Origin: Ktedonosporobacter rubrisoli
Lineage (GTDB): Bacteria; Chloroflexota; Ktedonobacteria; Ktedonobacterales; Ktedonobacteraceae
Direction of reading: 5' to 3'
Length of the DNA stretch: 64,000 nt
Assembly: GCF_004208415.1 (NCBI RefSeq)
Contig: NZ_CP035758.1
Coordinates: forward strand, 9,052,001 to 9,116,000
The translations under genes and the position numbers were made by a program. How positions within the stretch are numbered: position 1 is the stretch's first letter; every line of letters begins with the position of its first letter. Shown here piece by piece: positions 52,839 to 61,833 of this stretch. The notes beneath the pieces are model-generated. The model was given only the letters and a program-made list of their open reading frames with translations. It ran no database searches and was not told the DNA's origin.

Positions 52839-53513
52839 TTAGAGTAGCTTGCGCTCACGTGCCAGGTAGACGGCCTGAGTGCGATTCTCCGTGTGGAGCT
52901 TGCTCAGGATGTTCGAGACATGGTTTTTGACGGTTCCCTCAGCGAGAACAAGTTTCTCAGCAATTCTGCGATTACTTGCCCCTTGCGCAAGTAGTTTGAG
53001 AATCTCGATCTCCCGCGGACTCAGCTCTTCTTGCTGTGGCGAGCGGGCTGTTCCGGCAGCGGAACGGCCTTTACGTCCAAATTCGATAAGGAGTTTGTTG
53101 GCGATCTTGGGTTGGATGGAAGGCTCACCAGCGTATACCTGGCGAATAGTTGCCATCAGTTCATCGGCAGGTACATCTTTGAGGAGATACCCCATGGCAC
53201 CTGCCTTAATGGCATCAAACACATAATCTTCGTAATCGAAGGTGGTGAGGATAATCACACGTGCGGCAGAGTCGCTGGTTGTAAGCGCAGCAGTCGCCTG
53301 CACGCCACTCATACGTGGCATTTGAATATCCATGAGCACAATATCAGGACCGTTATCCACAGCGCGCAGTTGATTATACTGGCTCACAGCCTCTTCGCCG
53401 TCAACTGCCTCCCCTACAACTTGAAAACCTGGCTCAAGCTCAAGGATGGTACGTAGGCCCTGACGCATGAGGGTCTGGTCCTCACAGAGCAGGATACGGA
53501 TTAAATCGGTCAT
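52839..53513 (-). CDS. NarL/FixJ-family response regulator
   Basis: 224 residues. Receiver domain with phospho-acceptor Asp62 in IVLMDIQMPRMSG, acidic pair CEDQ at 10-12, and Lys in YLLKDVPADEL; a LuxR-type helix-turn-helix follows (LSPREIEILKLLAQGASNRRIAEKL, AEGTVKNHVSNILSKL, about 160-215). GAGAGG seven bases ahead of the ATG. It leads the two-component operon and should be phosphorylated by the kinase that follows it. Confidence 0.95.
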   Translation of the reverse strand: MTDLIRILLCEDQTLMRQGLRTILELEPGFQVVGEAVDGEEAVSQYNQLRAVDNGPDIVLMDIQMPRMSGVQATAALTTSDSAARVIILTTFDYEDYVFDAIKAGAMGYLLKDVPADELMATIRQVYAGEPSIQPKIANKLLIEFGRKGRSAAGTARSPQQEELSPREIEILKLLAQGASNRRIAEKLVLAEGTVKNHVSNILSKLHTENRTQAVYLARERKLL

Positions 53514-53706
53514 GGATATGCCTCTCTTCGGAATTGGGTATCGTAGTGTGTTTCATTATGGCTGGTGGGAGCGATGCCTGTCAACGCTCCCTATATCGAG
53601 ACTGGAGGTCTCTTCGAATTGGTACCTACACACCCTCTCGTTTGGCTCGGAGCTCTTTGGAGCCAATTTTTGTCACCTTGCCAGGTATGGCTGATAGCTG
53701 TACGCG

Positions 53707-54132
53707 TTATGCGCGCGTCAGCGTGGTCAACAAAGCGACAACGATGATGGCAGAAACAATATGCATTACTATCATTGTCAAGAAAATGGAGAGGGTCATG
53801 CCTGGGGTGGGCAGCAGACCGGATAGGGCCATGATAGGAGTGAGAAACGAGATGCATAGGGCAAAGAATGCAAGTATACGATAGAACCGGATCGGGCGTT
53901 GTGCGAAGCGGCTGACTAACACAAAAGCTAGCAACGCAAACAACAAGTAGACGATGATGCCGCCGATGATCGAGGGCGCTTGAAAGGCCTGAAATGTCGC
54001 GGAAATCCCGAAGACCGAGACTGCGATGGCGCGAATGATGAGATTGGCGATGATCGTGGTAACAATTGTCAGCGGTCCAACCCATATGAGCTTGCGCAAG
54101 GCCACATGTTCATGAGGTAGTGTAGAGGTCAT
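53707..54132 (-). CDS. Four-helix membrane protein, DUF6069-like
   Basis: 141 residues with four hydrophobic helices: WVGPLTIVTTIIANLIIRAIAV, IIGGIIVYLLFALLAFVLV, ILAFFALCISFLTPIMAL and LTMIVMHIVSAIIVVALLT. The pattern (NLIIRA in helix 1, RFAQRP after helix 2, MHIVSA in helix 4) agrees with DUF6069 proteins of actinobacteria and Chloroflexota. Function unknown. It lies 193 bp upstream of the response regulator on the same strand, so it may be a target or partner. Confidence 0.75.
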   Translation of the reverse strand: MTSTLPHEHVALRKLIWVGPLTIVTTIIANLIIRAIAVSVFGISATFQAFQAPSIIGGIIVYLLFALLAFVLVSRFAQRPIRFYRILAFFALCISFLTPIMALSGLLPTPGMTLSIFLTMIVMHIVSAIIVVALLTTLTRA

Positions 54133-54686
54133 AAATGTTCTCCTGCTTTCTGCCCAGAAAAATTGTCTCTCTGCGTGATACTGGCATTAATGGAAAGTGC
54201 CTTGTCTTCAAGACACGAGCATAGTATAGAGGAAGGAAGCAGGAAGGAGGGAGTAGAGAAAGACACATTCGCCGAATGCGTCAAAAGTAATGGTTATCAA
54301 TAGGGAAAGATCTATCCAGGGTTTATCCTGCTGGATGTTTCCGTTCTGTGCTTTGCTGCCAGGCTTGATGCACTGCTCTTGACGGCAGCCAATCTTGCGT
54401 GCTACTCTGCTAACATTCATTAATCTCTTCTTATCTGGATACAAGCTGAGATCTTTGGAAAATCTCTGTTATACAGTTACGTTCGGCAAATAAGGCAAAT
54501 TCTTGAGAGCTAGGTATCTCGGCTGCTCTCCCACGTTTGGACTTAGAAGATGTGTATTTAACCTTGATGCTAAAAAACTGCGGTTAGAGAATTTGCGTTT
54601 TTCGCCTGAAGGATGGCAATAGCTGATATAACTGTGGACAGTAAAGGCGCATTGTACATGTTAACTGAGAAAGGATGTAGCTATTC
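54133..54686. other. 554-bp intergenic region
   Basis: It divides the divergent membrane protein and glutamine-synthetase-like genes. A minus-strand frame of 78 codons at 54208-54444 shows no family trait or ribosome-binding site. No clear promoter pair or repeat is seen. Confidence 0.4.
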
Positions 54687-56072
54687 ATGGATCTAGAGAC
54701 GGTGAAGCAGCTCATTGCCGAAGGGAAAGTTGAGTATGTCAAGGTGGGGGCTCCTGATATCGAAGGCGTATATCGTGGCAAACGTGTAGCATCGCGCTTC
54801 TTTCTTAATTCTCTTGCCGATGGTTTTGCGCAATGTGATGTGCTCTTTGGTTGGGATATCGCCGAGAATGTGCTCCCTAACCTTAAAGTAAGCAACTGGG
54901 AACGTGGGTTCGCTGATATTGTGATGAAACCAGATCTCTCTACTTTTGCCTTAGTTCCCTGGGAGAACAAGGTTGCCTCCTGTGTCTGCGATCTTTGGAC
55001 GGAGCATGGCGAAGCAGTGACAGTTTCGCCGCGCTATGTTCTGAAAACATTGGTTGAGCGTGCGCGAGCTATGGGTTATGAGCCCATGGCAGCTGCCGAG
55101 CTAGAATGCCGCTATTTTCGAGAGAATCAGGTTTCACTGCGCGAAAAAGAATTTGGCCCAAATCTCACTCCGCTGAATCCAGGTATGAATTGCTACTCCA
55201 TTAGCCAGGCTAGCGCTGACGATCATCTGCTCGGTAGCGTTGCCAGCATGATGCGCGACTATGGTATTGAGATCGAGGGTTATAATCGCGAGCATGGCCC
55301 GGGTATGTATGAAATGAATATCCGTTATGCCGATGTCCTGGCGGCGGCTGATCAGACAATGCTTTTCAAGAATGGGACGAAAGAGATCTGTCATCAAAAG
55401 GACTTTACTGTCTCTTTTATGGCCAAATGGAATGACCAGGAAGATGGCAGCAGTGGGCACTCGCATATGAGCCTGTGGGATCGCAATAGGGAGCGTAATT
55501 TGTTCTGGGAAGAGAATGCAGAAGGGCATATGTCCGAGACGATGCGTCATTTCCTGGCCGGTGTGCTGGAGAAGCTCCCTGAGCTTATGGTCTTGTATGC
55601 TCCCGTTATCAATTCTTATAAACGTTATATTGAGGGAACCTGGGCTCCACTTAATACCACCTGGGGCATGGATAATCGTACTTGTGCGGTGCGGGTTATC
55701 AATAATGGTGCGCGGGCAATTCGCCTTGAGAATCGCGTGCCGGGTTCGGATGCTAATTTCTATCTCGTCTTTGCGGCTATGTTGGCCAGCGGGCTCTATG
55801 GTATTGAGCGCAAATTAGAGCTGCCTTCGCGCCTGGCCGGGAATGCTTATGATGAAGCCACAATACTTAAAGCAATTGAGGCGGGGCATATTCGACCGCT
55901 AGCCCGCAATCTCACTGCGGCAACCGATTTATTGGAGCGGAGCGAGGTTGCCAGGGAATATCTAGGATCAGATCTTGTAGAGCATTATGTGGCGACCCGC
56001 CGCTGGGAAGTCAAGGAGTTCGAAAAGGCGGTTACCAACTGGGAACGGCGCCGCTATCTGGAGCTGATCTAA
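54687..56072 (+). CDS. Glutamine synthetase family protein (GlnA-like/PuuA-like)
   Basis: 461 residues. The beta-grasp N-terminus has PDIEGVYRGKRV and the catalytic domain the usual metal and substrate residues: ELECRYF (two Glu), EHGPGMYEMNI (two Glu), GSSGHSHMSLW (ammonia-site His), NSYKRYIEG, NRTCAVRV and LENRVPGSDANFYL. The lysine/proline pair usual in glutamine synthetase (FMPKP) is FMAKW here, and ANFYL replaces ANPYL, so it is more likely a gamma-glutamyl-amide ligase acting on a polyamine or other amine. No other polyamine genes adjoin. Start ATG with AAAGGA 11 bases upstream. Confidence 0.85.
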   Translation: MDLETVKQLIAEGKVEYVKVGAPDIEGVYRGKRVASRFFLNSLADGFAQCDVLFGWDIAENVLPNLKVSNWERGFADIVMKPDLSTFALVPWENKVASCVCDLWTEHGEAVTVSPRYVLKTLVERARAMGYEPMAAAELECRYFRENQVSLREKEFGPNLTPLNPGMNCYSISQASADDHLLGSVASMMRDYGIEIEGYNREHGPGMYEMNIRYADVLAAADQTMLFKNGTKEICHQKDFTVSFMAKWNDQEDGSSGHSHMSLWDRNRERNLFWEENAEGHMSETMRHFLAGVLEKLPELMVLYAPVINSYKRYIEGTWAPLNTTWGMDNRTCAVRVINNGARAIRLENRVPGSDANFYLVFAAMLASGLYGIERKLELPSRLAGNAYDEATILKAIEAGHIRPLARNLTAATDLLERSEVAREYLGSDLVEHYVATRRWEVKEFEKAVTNWERRRYLELI

Positions 56073-56158
56073 GGTTCTACAAGCCTGGCGTGCACTTACT
56101 TGGGTGGAGATCCAGATGGCTCAGCTTCCCAGATTCCCGTTAGATAGAGCAAAGAGAA

Positions 56159-56181
56159 GGCCTGGCAATCCTTGCCAGGCC
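56159..56181 (+). terminator. Hairpin terminator after the glutamine-synthetase-like gene
   Basis: GGCCTGGCAA (56159-56168) and TTGCCAGGCC (56172-56181) form a 10-bp stem with a three-base loop. There is no T-run. The remaining gap to 56481 shows no gene. Confidence 0.6.
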
Positions 56182-56481
56182 CCTGATAAAGCTACAAGTT
56201 ATTCCAGGCATCATGCGTAGTACAACATGCAACCTCAAGACATGGCCAGTCACCCTTAGTGCGATGGCCTTCTTTTTACGCGGAAGTTAGATCTTCTGCC
56301 CCCATGTTCGTGAAAGAGCATGGAAAATCTCTTCTGGGCTCCGTTTTCCCTCCTCTTCTCTGCTGCCGGGCGGCGCAAAACCAGAACTGAAAAGTTCTGA
56401 TATGCTTATCTCTACCTTCACGTTACAGCGAGAATGCGCTATTATGGATAAAGCAAATGAGAACCCGGAGGAAGGAATGCC

Positions 56482-58182
56482 ATGCAAGCAGAGACGAATA
56501 ACCCTCAAGAGCACTGGTGGGCGGAAGGAGATGCGCCTGTTCGCACGAAATCACGCGTCACCTATTTCATTGACGGACAGGCAACTATGCTTACGATGTG
56601 CCGCTATTTTGTAAAGGCTCGCAGATATATCTATCTGGCAAACTGGGGTATGACGCCTGGAATGGAACTTGTGCGGGGTACAGATCATCTGGGGAAACCA
56701 GGAGAACAAGAAAAGTTGGTTACAGCATTGCGCGCTGAAGGCTTGACGGAAGCGGATATCGCCTACTGGATGGGAGGACAACCTCTCTCCGTACAAAATG
56801 TGCTTGCTTACGCGGTCGGCAAGGGCGTAGAGGTGAAAGTGTTGCTCTGGAAATGTAGCAATCTCTTCTCTCACTACAACCCTACCGAAGCGCAGCGCCA
56901 GCTTGCCGAGAGAGGTATCACATGTATCCTCGATGATAGCTCGGAAGGGCTTCTCCATCATCCCATTGAATCCTTGCATCAAAAAATTTCCGTCGTTGAT
57001 GGAAACTACGCGTTTGTAGGAGGCGTTGATCCGCTGATAGAAAAAGAGGGGGAATTTGATCGCTGGGATACGCCTGATCATCCTTTCGCCACTCCCCTGC
57101 GCCGTACCAGTCAGGAGACGACACCTCATCCCTGGCACGATGCTCATACCCTCATCGAGGGACCGGCCGCGGCCGATGTTGAGACAAACTTCCGTCAGCG
57201 TTGGAATGATGTGGTCGAACACCATAGGATGTCTAAAGAGCTCCTGATTCCAGCGCATCCCATTCCTCCTGAGGTTGATTCCCCTAGTATTGTGCAGGTG
57301 GTGCGTACTATTCCGCAACACACTTATCATTTCCCGCCCTCCATTATCCGCGGTATCGCTCAGGTCTATCAAAAGGCAACCCAAAATATCCGACGTTTCA
57401 TCTACCTGGAAAATCAATATTTCTGGCTTCATGCCTTCTTTGGCATCGATCTCCCATTTGCTGGCACCGATAGTCTGGAAATGGAGCAAAACATCAACAA
57501 TCTGGGGCAGGCTCTGCGCAATGGCGCGGCGGCAACGCTTATCTTACCCGACCATCCTAATGTAGGCCGTGCCTTTAGCGATGAGGGACTGGCCCGCCTG
57601 CGCGCTGAAGCGCCCGAGGCTGTTGATGAGGGAAGGTTGGAGGCCTTCTGTCTGGGAACCTCGATGCATGAGCAAGGTAGGGAGCTGTATCGTCCGATTT
57701 ATGTTCATGCAAAAGTTGCAGTCATCGATGATGCCTGGTGCACCATTGGTTCGGGAAATTTGAATAATAGAGGCATGGCGGACGATACTGAATTAAATAT
57801 TGCGGCCCTTGATAGCGAGCTTGCCCAGGCGTTGCGCATCTCCCTTCAGAGCGAACACCTGGGACTTGTGCAGGGCGATGATCTCCTTGCCCTATCCCGG
57901 CTGGTTGGAAAGCACTATCAATCACAAGACGAGCATATGTATGCAGAGCAATTATTAAGTTCTCTGAAAGGGAAACTTGCTGACCCCTTGGTGGCTATGC
58001 GCTTGATGCACGAGTGCGCCTGGGATAATCTTAAACGTTTCCAGGCGAATCAGCCTCTTCATGGCCATCTTCTTCCCTATCTGACGCAGGAAGAAGCCCA
58101 GTATCAGGGAGTGCCATTCCGCGAAGAACATGGCTGGCTTGAAAGCGAGCTCCCGCCAGTAAAGCAGGAAGAGAATCTCTAA
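56482..58182 (+). CDS. Phospholipase D-like protein with two HKD motifs
   Basis: 566 residues. Motif 1 is LHQKISVVDGNYAFVGGVD (His166, Lys168, Asp173) and motif 2 VHAKVAVIDDAWCTIGSGNLN at about residues 411-431, the full bipartite active site of the PLD superfamily. The size, the MELVRGTDHLG and NQYFWLHAF segments and the absence of a signal peptide or membrane helices fit cytosolic or secreted phospholipase D-like enzymes rather than cardiolipin synthase. Lipid or nucleic-acid phosphodiesters are possible substrates. A GGAGGAAGG site precedes the ATG. Confidence 0.9.
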   Translation: MQAETNNPQEHWWAEGDAPVRTKSRVTYFIDGQATMLTMCRYFVKARRYIYLANWGMTPGMELVRGTDHLGKPGEQEKLVTALRAEGLTEADIAYWMGGQPLSVQNVLAYAVGKGVEVKVLLWKCSNLFSHYNPTEAQRQLAERGITCILDDSSEGLLHHPIESLHQKISVVDGNYAFVGGVDPLIEKEGEFDRWDTPDHPFATPLRRTSQETTPHPWHDAHTLIEGPAAADVETNFRQRWNDVVEHHRMSKELLIPAHPIPPEVDSPSIVQVVRTIPQHTYHFPPSIIRGIAQVYQKATQNIRRFIYLENQYFWLHAFFGIDLPFAGTDSLEMEQNINNLGQALRNGAAATLILPDHPNVGRAFSDEGLARLRAEAPEAVDEGRLEAFCLGTSMHEQGRELYRPIYVHAKVAVIDDAWCTIGSGNLNNRGMADDTELNIAALDSELAQALRISLQSEHLGLVQGDDLLALSRLVGKHYQSQDEHMYAEQLLSSLKGKLADPLVAMRLMHECAWDNLKRFQANQPLHGHLLPYLTQEEAQYQGVPFREEHGWLESELPPVKQEENL

Positions 58183-58625
58183 ATGGTGATAGCATTCTCC
58201 ATAGATGCTTTCTTCTCTTGAGGGATGTCCTTCCATGTTTATGGATGCCTGAAGAGTGCGCACTGTGAGCCGGATTGTATATGTTGCATTATCCTGGAGT
58301 GGGGGGATGCAATTATAAATCTATTTGTCTTTTTGTTGATCAGTTTAGTCTTAAGTAGTATTTGAACAGATTATTTGTGCTCATTCTCTGAAGGCCGTGA
58401 TATAATCTTTTTTAATATTGAATTCTGCTGTAGCGTATCTATCTCAGGCATAGGACTTCCTGGGCAAAAGCTGATAAAGTTAGCCAGACCGATGGTATGA
58501 TAGATAAGATTATGGGAGTAACTATACATATGTAAGTTGCTATAATCTTAATAAGGATAGTGGACATCATCTTGGGCTGTCTATCCAGCAACAAGCAGTA
58601 TCAAAGAAGTAAAGAGGGGCGATGT
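58183..58625. other. 443-bp AT-rich intergenic region
   Basis: It should carry the promoter of the DUF929 gene. Two TATAAT hexamers (near 58400 and 58540) are present without a clear -35 at proper spacing. No gene or RNA is recognised. Confidence 0.4.
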
Positions 58626-59636
58626 ATGGCTAAGAAGAAACGCCGAAATACTGAATCTATGGCACCTCAAAGAAGCGACCAGGTGCGTGTACAGAGCCGG
58701 CGCAATGAACGCTCTGCAATAGAAAACAGTAAGTTAACACCTGGACAAGTAGCTCGTAGAAAAGCGCGTAAGCGCACGTCGAGCACAAAGCCCTGGCTTT
58801 GGGTTGGGGGTATTGTGGTCGCTATCGCCGTAATTATAGGAATATTTGTCTTGATCTCGAATCAGCAAAGTAATGCCGGCGTAATCGGACCAACGGACCC
58901 GGCAGTCCTCCAGCAAGTCACGGGCGTGAAGCAGAGCGCCCTGGCAGATGTTGGGACCGGCGGGGTGCAAAATCCTATGCAGCCTGTAGCGGGTAACCAG
59001 CCTATCTTAAATGGACCAAGTGGCAAACCCCAGCTCCTCTATTATGGAGCGGAATGGTGTCCTTATTGCGCAGCTGACCGCTGGTCCGTGGTTGTTGCGC
59101 TCAGCCGCTTTGGCACTTTCAAGCAGCTGCCCGAAACAACCTCTTCAGGAAGTGACGTCTATCCAAATACAGCAACCTTTAGTTTCCACCAGAGTCAGTA
59201 TAGCAGCAACTATATTGATTTTGTGCCATTGGAGGTTCAGGACCGCGACGGTAAAACGGTGCTGACGCCTACCCCTGAACAGCAGCAACTGCTGAATCAC
59301 TACAAGATAACAGGCTTTCCCTTTATGAACATTGCTGAGCGTTATACGGCGACTTCTCTTTATAGCCCGGATGTTTTATCTGGACTTTCGCAAAAGAAGA
59401 TTGCTGACCAGCTCTCTGATCCAACCTCGAAGGTGTCCCAAAATATTCTAGGGGCTGCAAATTATCTCACAGCTGCTATCTGTGCGGCCACCCAGAACCA
59501 GCCAGCAAATGTCTGCACAGTAGCACCTATCCCCTCGGTCTCACAGACACTTATGACAAGCCCTGCAAGCCCTCAATCAAGCATCGGAAATAGCTCGTTT
59601 GCTATGATAGCGCCACGGCGCGAAGGGCTAAGTTAA
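58626..59636 (+). CDS. DUF929-family membrane-anchored thioredoxin-like protein
   Basis: 336 residues from the ATG at 58626 with GAGGGG six bases upstream; a GTG 22 codons before it is in frame but weaker. A basic N-terminal tail (MAKKKRRN, then QVARRKARKR) precedes one membrane helix (WVGGIVVAIAVIIGIFVLI, about 59-77). The outer domain has a CxxC redox site, Cys145-Pro-Tyr-Cys148 in GAEWCPYCAADRW, the family hallmark, followed by ALSRFGTF and TGFPFMNIAERY with a cis-Pro-like turn. It may form or shuffle disulfides in exported proteins. Monocistronic. Confidence 0.85.
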   Translation: MAKKKRRNTESMAPQRSDQVRVQSRRNERSAIENSKLTPGQVARRKARKRTSSTKPWLWVGGIVVAIAVIIGIFVLISNQQSNAGVIGPTDPAVLQQVTGVKQSALADVGTGGVQNPMQPVAGNQPILNGPSGKPQLLYYGAEWCPYCAADRWSVVVALSRFGTFKQLPETTSSGSDVYPNTATFSFHQSQYSSNYIDFVPLEVQDRDGKTVLTPTPEQQQLLNHYKITGFPFMNIAERYTATSLYSPDVLSGLSQKKIADQLSDPTSKVSQNILGAANYLTAAICAATQNQPANVCTVAPIPSVSQTLMTSPASPQSSIGNSSFAMIAPRREGLS

Positions 59637-59723
59637 GCTATTCAGTGGTTTGTAGATCTGGCCTATCTATCTTGTTGGTGGGAATTCTTGCTGAATAAGC
59701 TTGTCAGATCAGATCAGTAATAA

Positions 59724-59761
59724 AGTTCAGGTGGACCAGAGAGAGAATGTCCACCTGAACT
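59724..59761. terminator. Bidirectional hairpin terminator
   Basis: AGTTCAGGTGGAC (59724-59736) and GTCCACCTGAACT (59749-59761) form a perfect 13-bp stem with a 12-base loop, between the convergent DUF929 and HAD genes. Confidence 0.8.
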
Positions 59762-59792
59762 GGAAGAAGGAACAAGAAAAAATATATGCTGT

Positions 59793-60467
59793 CTAATACT
59801 TGCTGCTGCCGCAGTGCTCAGTAAGCGTAATCATGATGGTTGATGCGCTACTTTTGCTAATATTCAGCGCTTCTAGAGAGGGTATGCAAGCCTCTGCCAC
59901 TTGTAAGGCCTCAGGCGCATGTGTCGTTGAAACCGCTATTGCTTGCATATGCGCTGCATGAGCGGCCTGGATGCCGGCGGGGGCGTCTTCGATAACCAGG
60001 CATTTATGCGCGGGTATGCCTAGAAGATTTGCAGCTTTCAGATATCCTTCGGGATCGGGCTTGCCATGAGTTACATCGTGAGCCGTGACCAATATTGCAG
60101 GTAGAGGCAATCCCGTAGCTCGTAGACGATTTGTGGCGATGTTTGGCGTGCCAGATGTTACCACCGCCCAGCGTTGCGGGTCGAGCGTGTTAAGCAGCCG
60201 AGCTACTCCCGGCAAGGCGACAAGACCTTCGGTGTCTTTCTCTTCAGCATCTTCTAGTAGGCGCGCTTCACTTTCGGCAGATAGAAAAGGGGCAATCATT
60301 TGGATTGTATCAATGCTGCGTCTGCCATGAGAGATGGCCAAAATTTCTTGTAGATTCAAGCCGTGGCGCTTTGCCCATAGATTCCAGTGATGTTCGATCA
60401 GTGCTGTTGAATCGACAAGTACTCCATCAAGGTCAAATAAGATAGCATCGCAGTGAAATTGTGTCAT
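59793..60467 (-). CDS. HAD-superfamily sugar phosphatase
   Basis: 224 residues. Motif I ILFDLDGVLVDS supplies Asp12 (nucleophile) and Asp14; motif II is VVTSGTPN, motif III TAHDVTHGKPDPEGYLKA with the Lys, and motif IV CLVIEDAPAGIQAAHAA. The small helical cap and overall order match beta-phosphoglucomutase/DOG-type sugar phosphatases. Substrate probably a hexose or triose phosphate. It is divergent from a DeoR-family regulator and shares the control region, so it is likely that regulator's target. Confidence 0.9.
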   Translation of the reverse strand: MTQFHCDAILFDLDGVLVDSTALIEHHWNLWAKRHGLNLQEILAISHGRRSIDTIQMIAPFLSAESEARLLEDAEEKDTEGLVALPGVARLLNTLDPQRWAVVTSGTPNIATNRLRATGLPLPAILVTAHDVTHGKPDPEGYLKAANLLGIPAHKCLVIEDAPAGIQAAHAAHMQAIAVSTTHAPEALQVAEACIPSLEALNISKSSASTIMITLTEHCGSSKY

Positions 60468-60611
60468 TTTAAAGAGTATCTCCTTCTACCTGCTTGCTTC
60501 CTGCGGAACGCAGGACCTCAGCGCTAGCCGATTGGAGCTAGTGAGAGTTGCTGAAGCGAGTTCTGCTAGTAAGAGAACTCGCTCGACTTTGCTAAGCTAT
60601 GCACATTTAAG

Positions 60612-60640
60612 ATGATACTGGTAATTTCGTGCAAAGTCAA
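60612..60640 (-). promoter_or_regulatory. Promoter of the HAD phosphatase gene
   Basis: TTGACT (60635-60640), 17-bp spacer and TATCAT (60612-60617) on the minus strand, giving a leader of about 140 nt that contains a hairpin, AGCGAGTTCT (60555-60564) with AGAACTCGCT (60574-60583). Confidence 0.65.
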
Positions 60641-60692
60641 GGCTATTCGTGTATAATCGTGTTAAATATCAATGAATCTGCGTAGATTCGTG
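60627..60692. promoter_or_regulatory. Phased TCGTG repeats in the divergent control region
   Basis: The pentamer TCGTG, mostly in the context TTCGTGYAA, occurs at 60627, 60647, 60657 and 60688, so the copies are 20, 10 and 31 bp apart, close to whole turns of the helix. A TATAAT (60652-60657) for the DeoR-type gene lies among them. Direct repeats in phase are the usual DeoR/GlpR operator form. Confidence 0.55.
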
Positions 60693-60721
60693 TAAGAATA
60701 AAGATGATCTGAGGTGCAGAT

Positions 60722-61477
60722 ATGTTTACGGCTGAGCGACGTCAATATATTCTGAGAATCCTGCAGGAAGAGGGGAAAGTAGTTGCTAAGAAGGTCAGCG
60801 AGGAGCTAGGAACTTCGGAAGATACCATCCGACGTGATCTGCGGGAGCTTGCCGCTGAAGGTTTGTTGCAACGTGTGCATGGTGGTGCGCTTCCCTATCC
60901 GCCGATAATCCCCAATTTCGCTGCCCGTCAGCAGCAAGCGGTAGCCGCTAAATCGGCTATGGCTCGTGCTGCTGTTCAGTTGATCCGCAATGGGCAAGTC
61001 ATTCTAATTGATGGTGGAACAACTAACTTGCAGGTAGCACAGCATATTCCAACAGAGCTACATGCGACTGTGATTACTAATAGTCCTCCCGTTGCGGTTG
61101 CGCTAGCCGATCATCCACATGTAGAAGTTGTGCTACTTGGAGGGAGAATCAATAAATCAGCTATTGTTGCCCTGGGTGCTGCTACTATCGAAGCCTTGCA
61201 TATGGTGCGGGCTGATCTCTATTTGCCGGGCATATGTGGTGTGCATCCTGAAATTGGCATTAGTGGAGAAAATCTTGAGGAGGCGCATGTTCAGCGCACA
61301 ATGATGGCTCGTGCTGCTGAGGTTATTGCCCTGGTGGCACCTGAAAAGTTGAATACCGCCGGCCCTTACATCATTGGCCCTATGAGCGACTTGACTGAGA
61401 TTATTACTGAGCAGACGGTCCCAGATGAACTGCTGGAGCCTTATCGTGCACTTGGGATTAGTGTCACATGTGTATAG
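60722..61477 (+). CDS. DeoR/GlpR-family transcriptional repressor
   Basis: 251 residues. The N-terminal DeoR helix-turn-helix is MFTAERRQYILRILQEEGKV and VSEELGTSEDTIRRDLRELAAEG with the LQRVHGGALP turn. The C-terminal DeoRC sensor domain resembles ribose-5-phosphate isomerase: ILIDGGTTNLQVAQHI, VITNSPPVAVAL and VVLLGGRIN, which bind a sugar phosphate. The nearby HAD phosphatase is divergent and probably controlled by it. Start ATG follows GAGGTGCAGAT. Confidence 0.92.
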   Translation: MFTAERRQYILRILQEEGKVVAKKVSEELGTSEDTIRRDLRELAAEGLLQRVHGGALPYPPIIPNFAARQQQAVAAKSAMARAAVQLIRNGQVILIDGGTTNLQVAQHIPTELHATVITNSPPVAVALADHPHVEVVLLGGRINKSAIVALGAATIEALHMVRADLYLPGICGVHPEIGISGENLEEAHVQRTMMARAAEVIALVAPEKLNTAGPYIIGPMSDLTEIITEQTVPDELLEPYRALGISVTCV

Positions 61478-61548
61478 GGCGCAGGTATAATTAGCATGTC
61501 TGTCCCGGAATATCAAAATTTACTAACGGAAAAGAGATACAAGACCAA

Positions 61549-61591
61549 TGGGCTCGCAAGCCGGGTATAGCTGTGTCGGTATGCGAGCCCA
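61549..61591. terminator. Hairpin terminator between the DeoR gene and the symporter remnant
   Basis: TGGGCTCGCA (61549-61558) and TGCGAGCCCA (61582-61591) form a perfect 10-bp stem with a 23-base loop. Confidence 0.6.
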
Positions 61592-61602
61592 CAAAGTTTC
61601 TA

Positions 61603-61833
61603 TTATCTGGAAATTGTTTCTTGTCTCTTGAGTGTTGTTGTCGGGCCTATTTTTGTGGCTGCCAGTCGGGATTGTAGGCCTGGATGCTCTTCAAAGTCTT
61701 CTGTACTTATCTCGTTCTCCCCGTCAGGAATCCCCAACATATATGCGAGTGGTGAGCATATGGCGCAAAGAATAAGGTTAAGCACTAATGCCAAAATCCC
61801 GCTATAGAGAGGCAAATGCCATCCTGCATACAG
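61603..61833 (-). pseudogene. C-terminal remnant of a sodium:solute symporter
   Basis: About 76 codons without a start codon of quality. The hydrophobic segment LYSGILALVLNLILCAICSPLAYMLGIPDG followed by an acidic ISTEDFEE tail is the last membrane helix and tail of SSS-family transporters (the A-L-Y-x-G-x-x-A-L-x-x-N pattern). Everything upstream is missing; an in-frame stop lies at 61834-61836 and AT-rich DNA follows. The assignment rests on the helix pattern alone. Confidence 0.55.

Noticed and set aside
54208..54444. Minus-strand open frame of 78 codons
   Set aside because: No similarity or ribosome-binding site; odd composition with a chance hydrophobic end.
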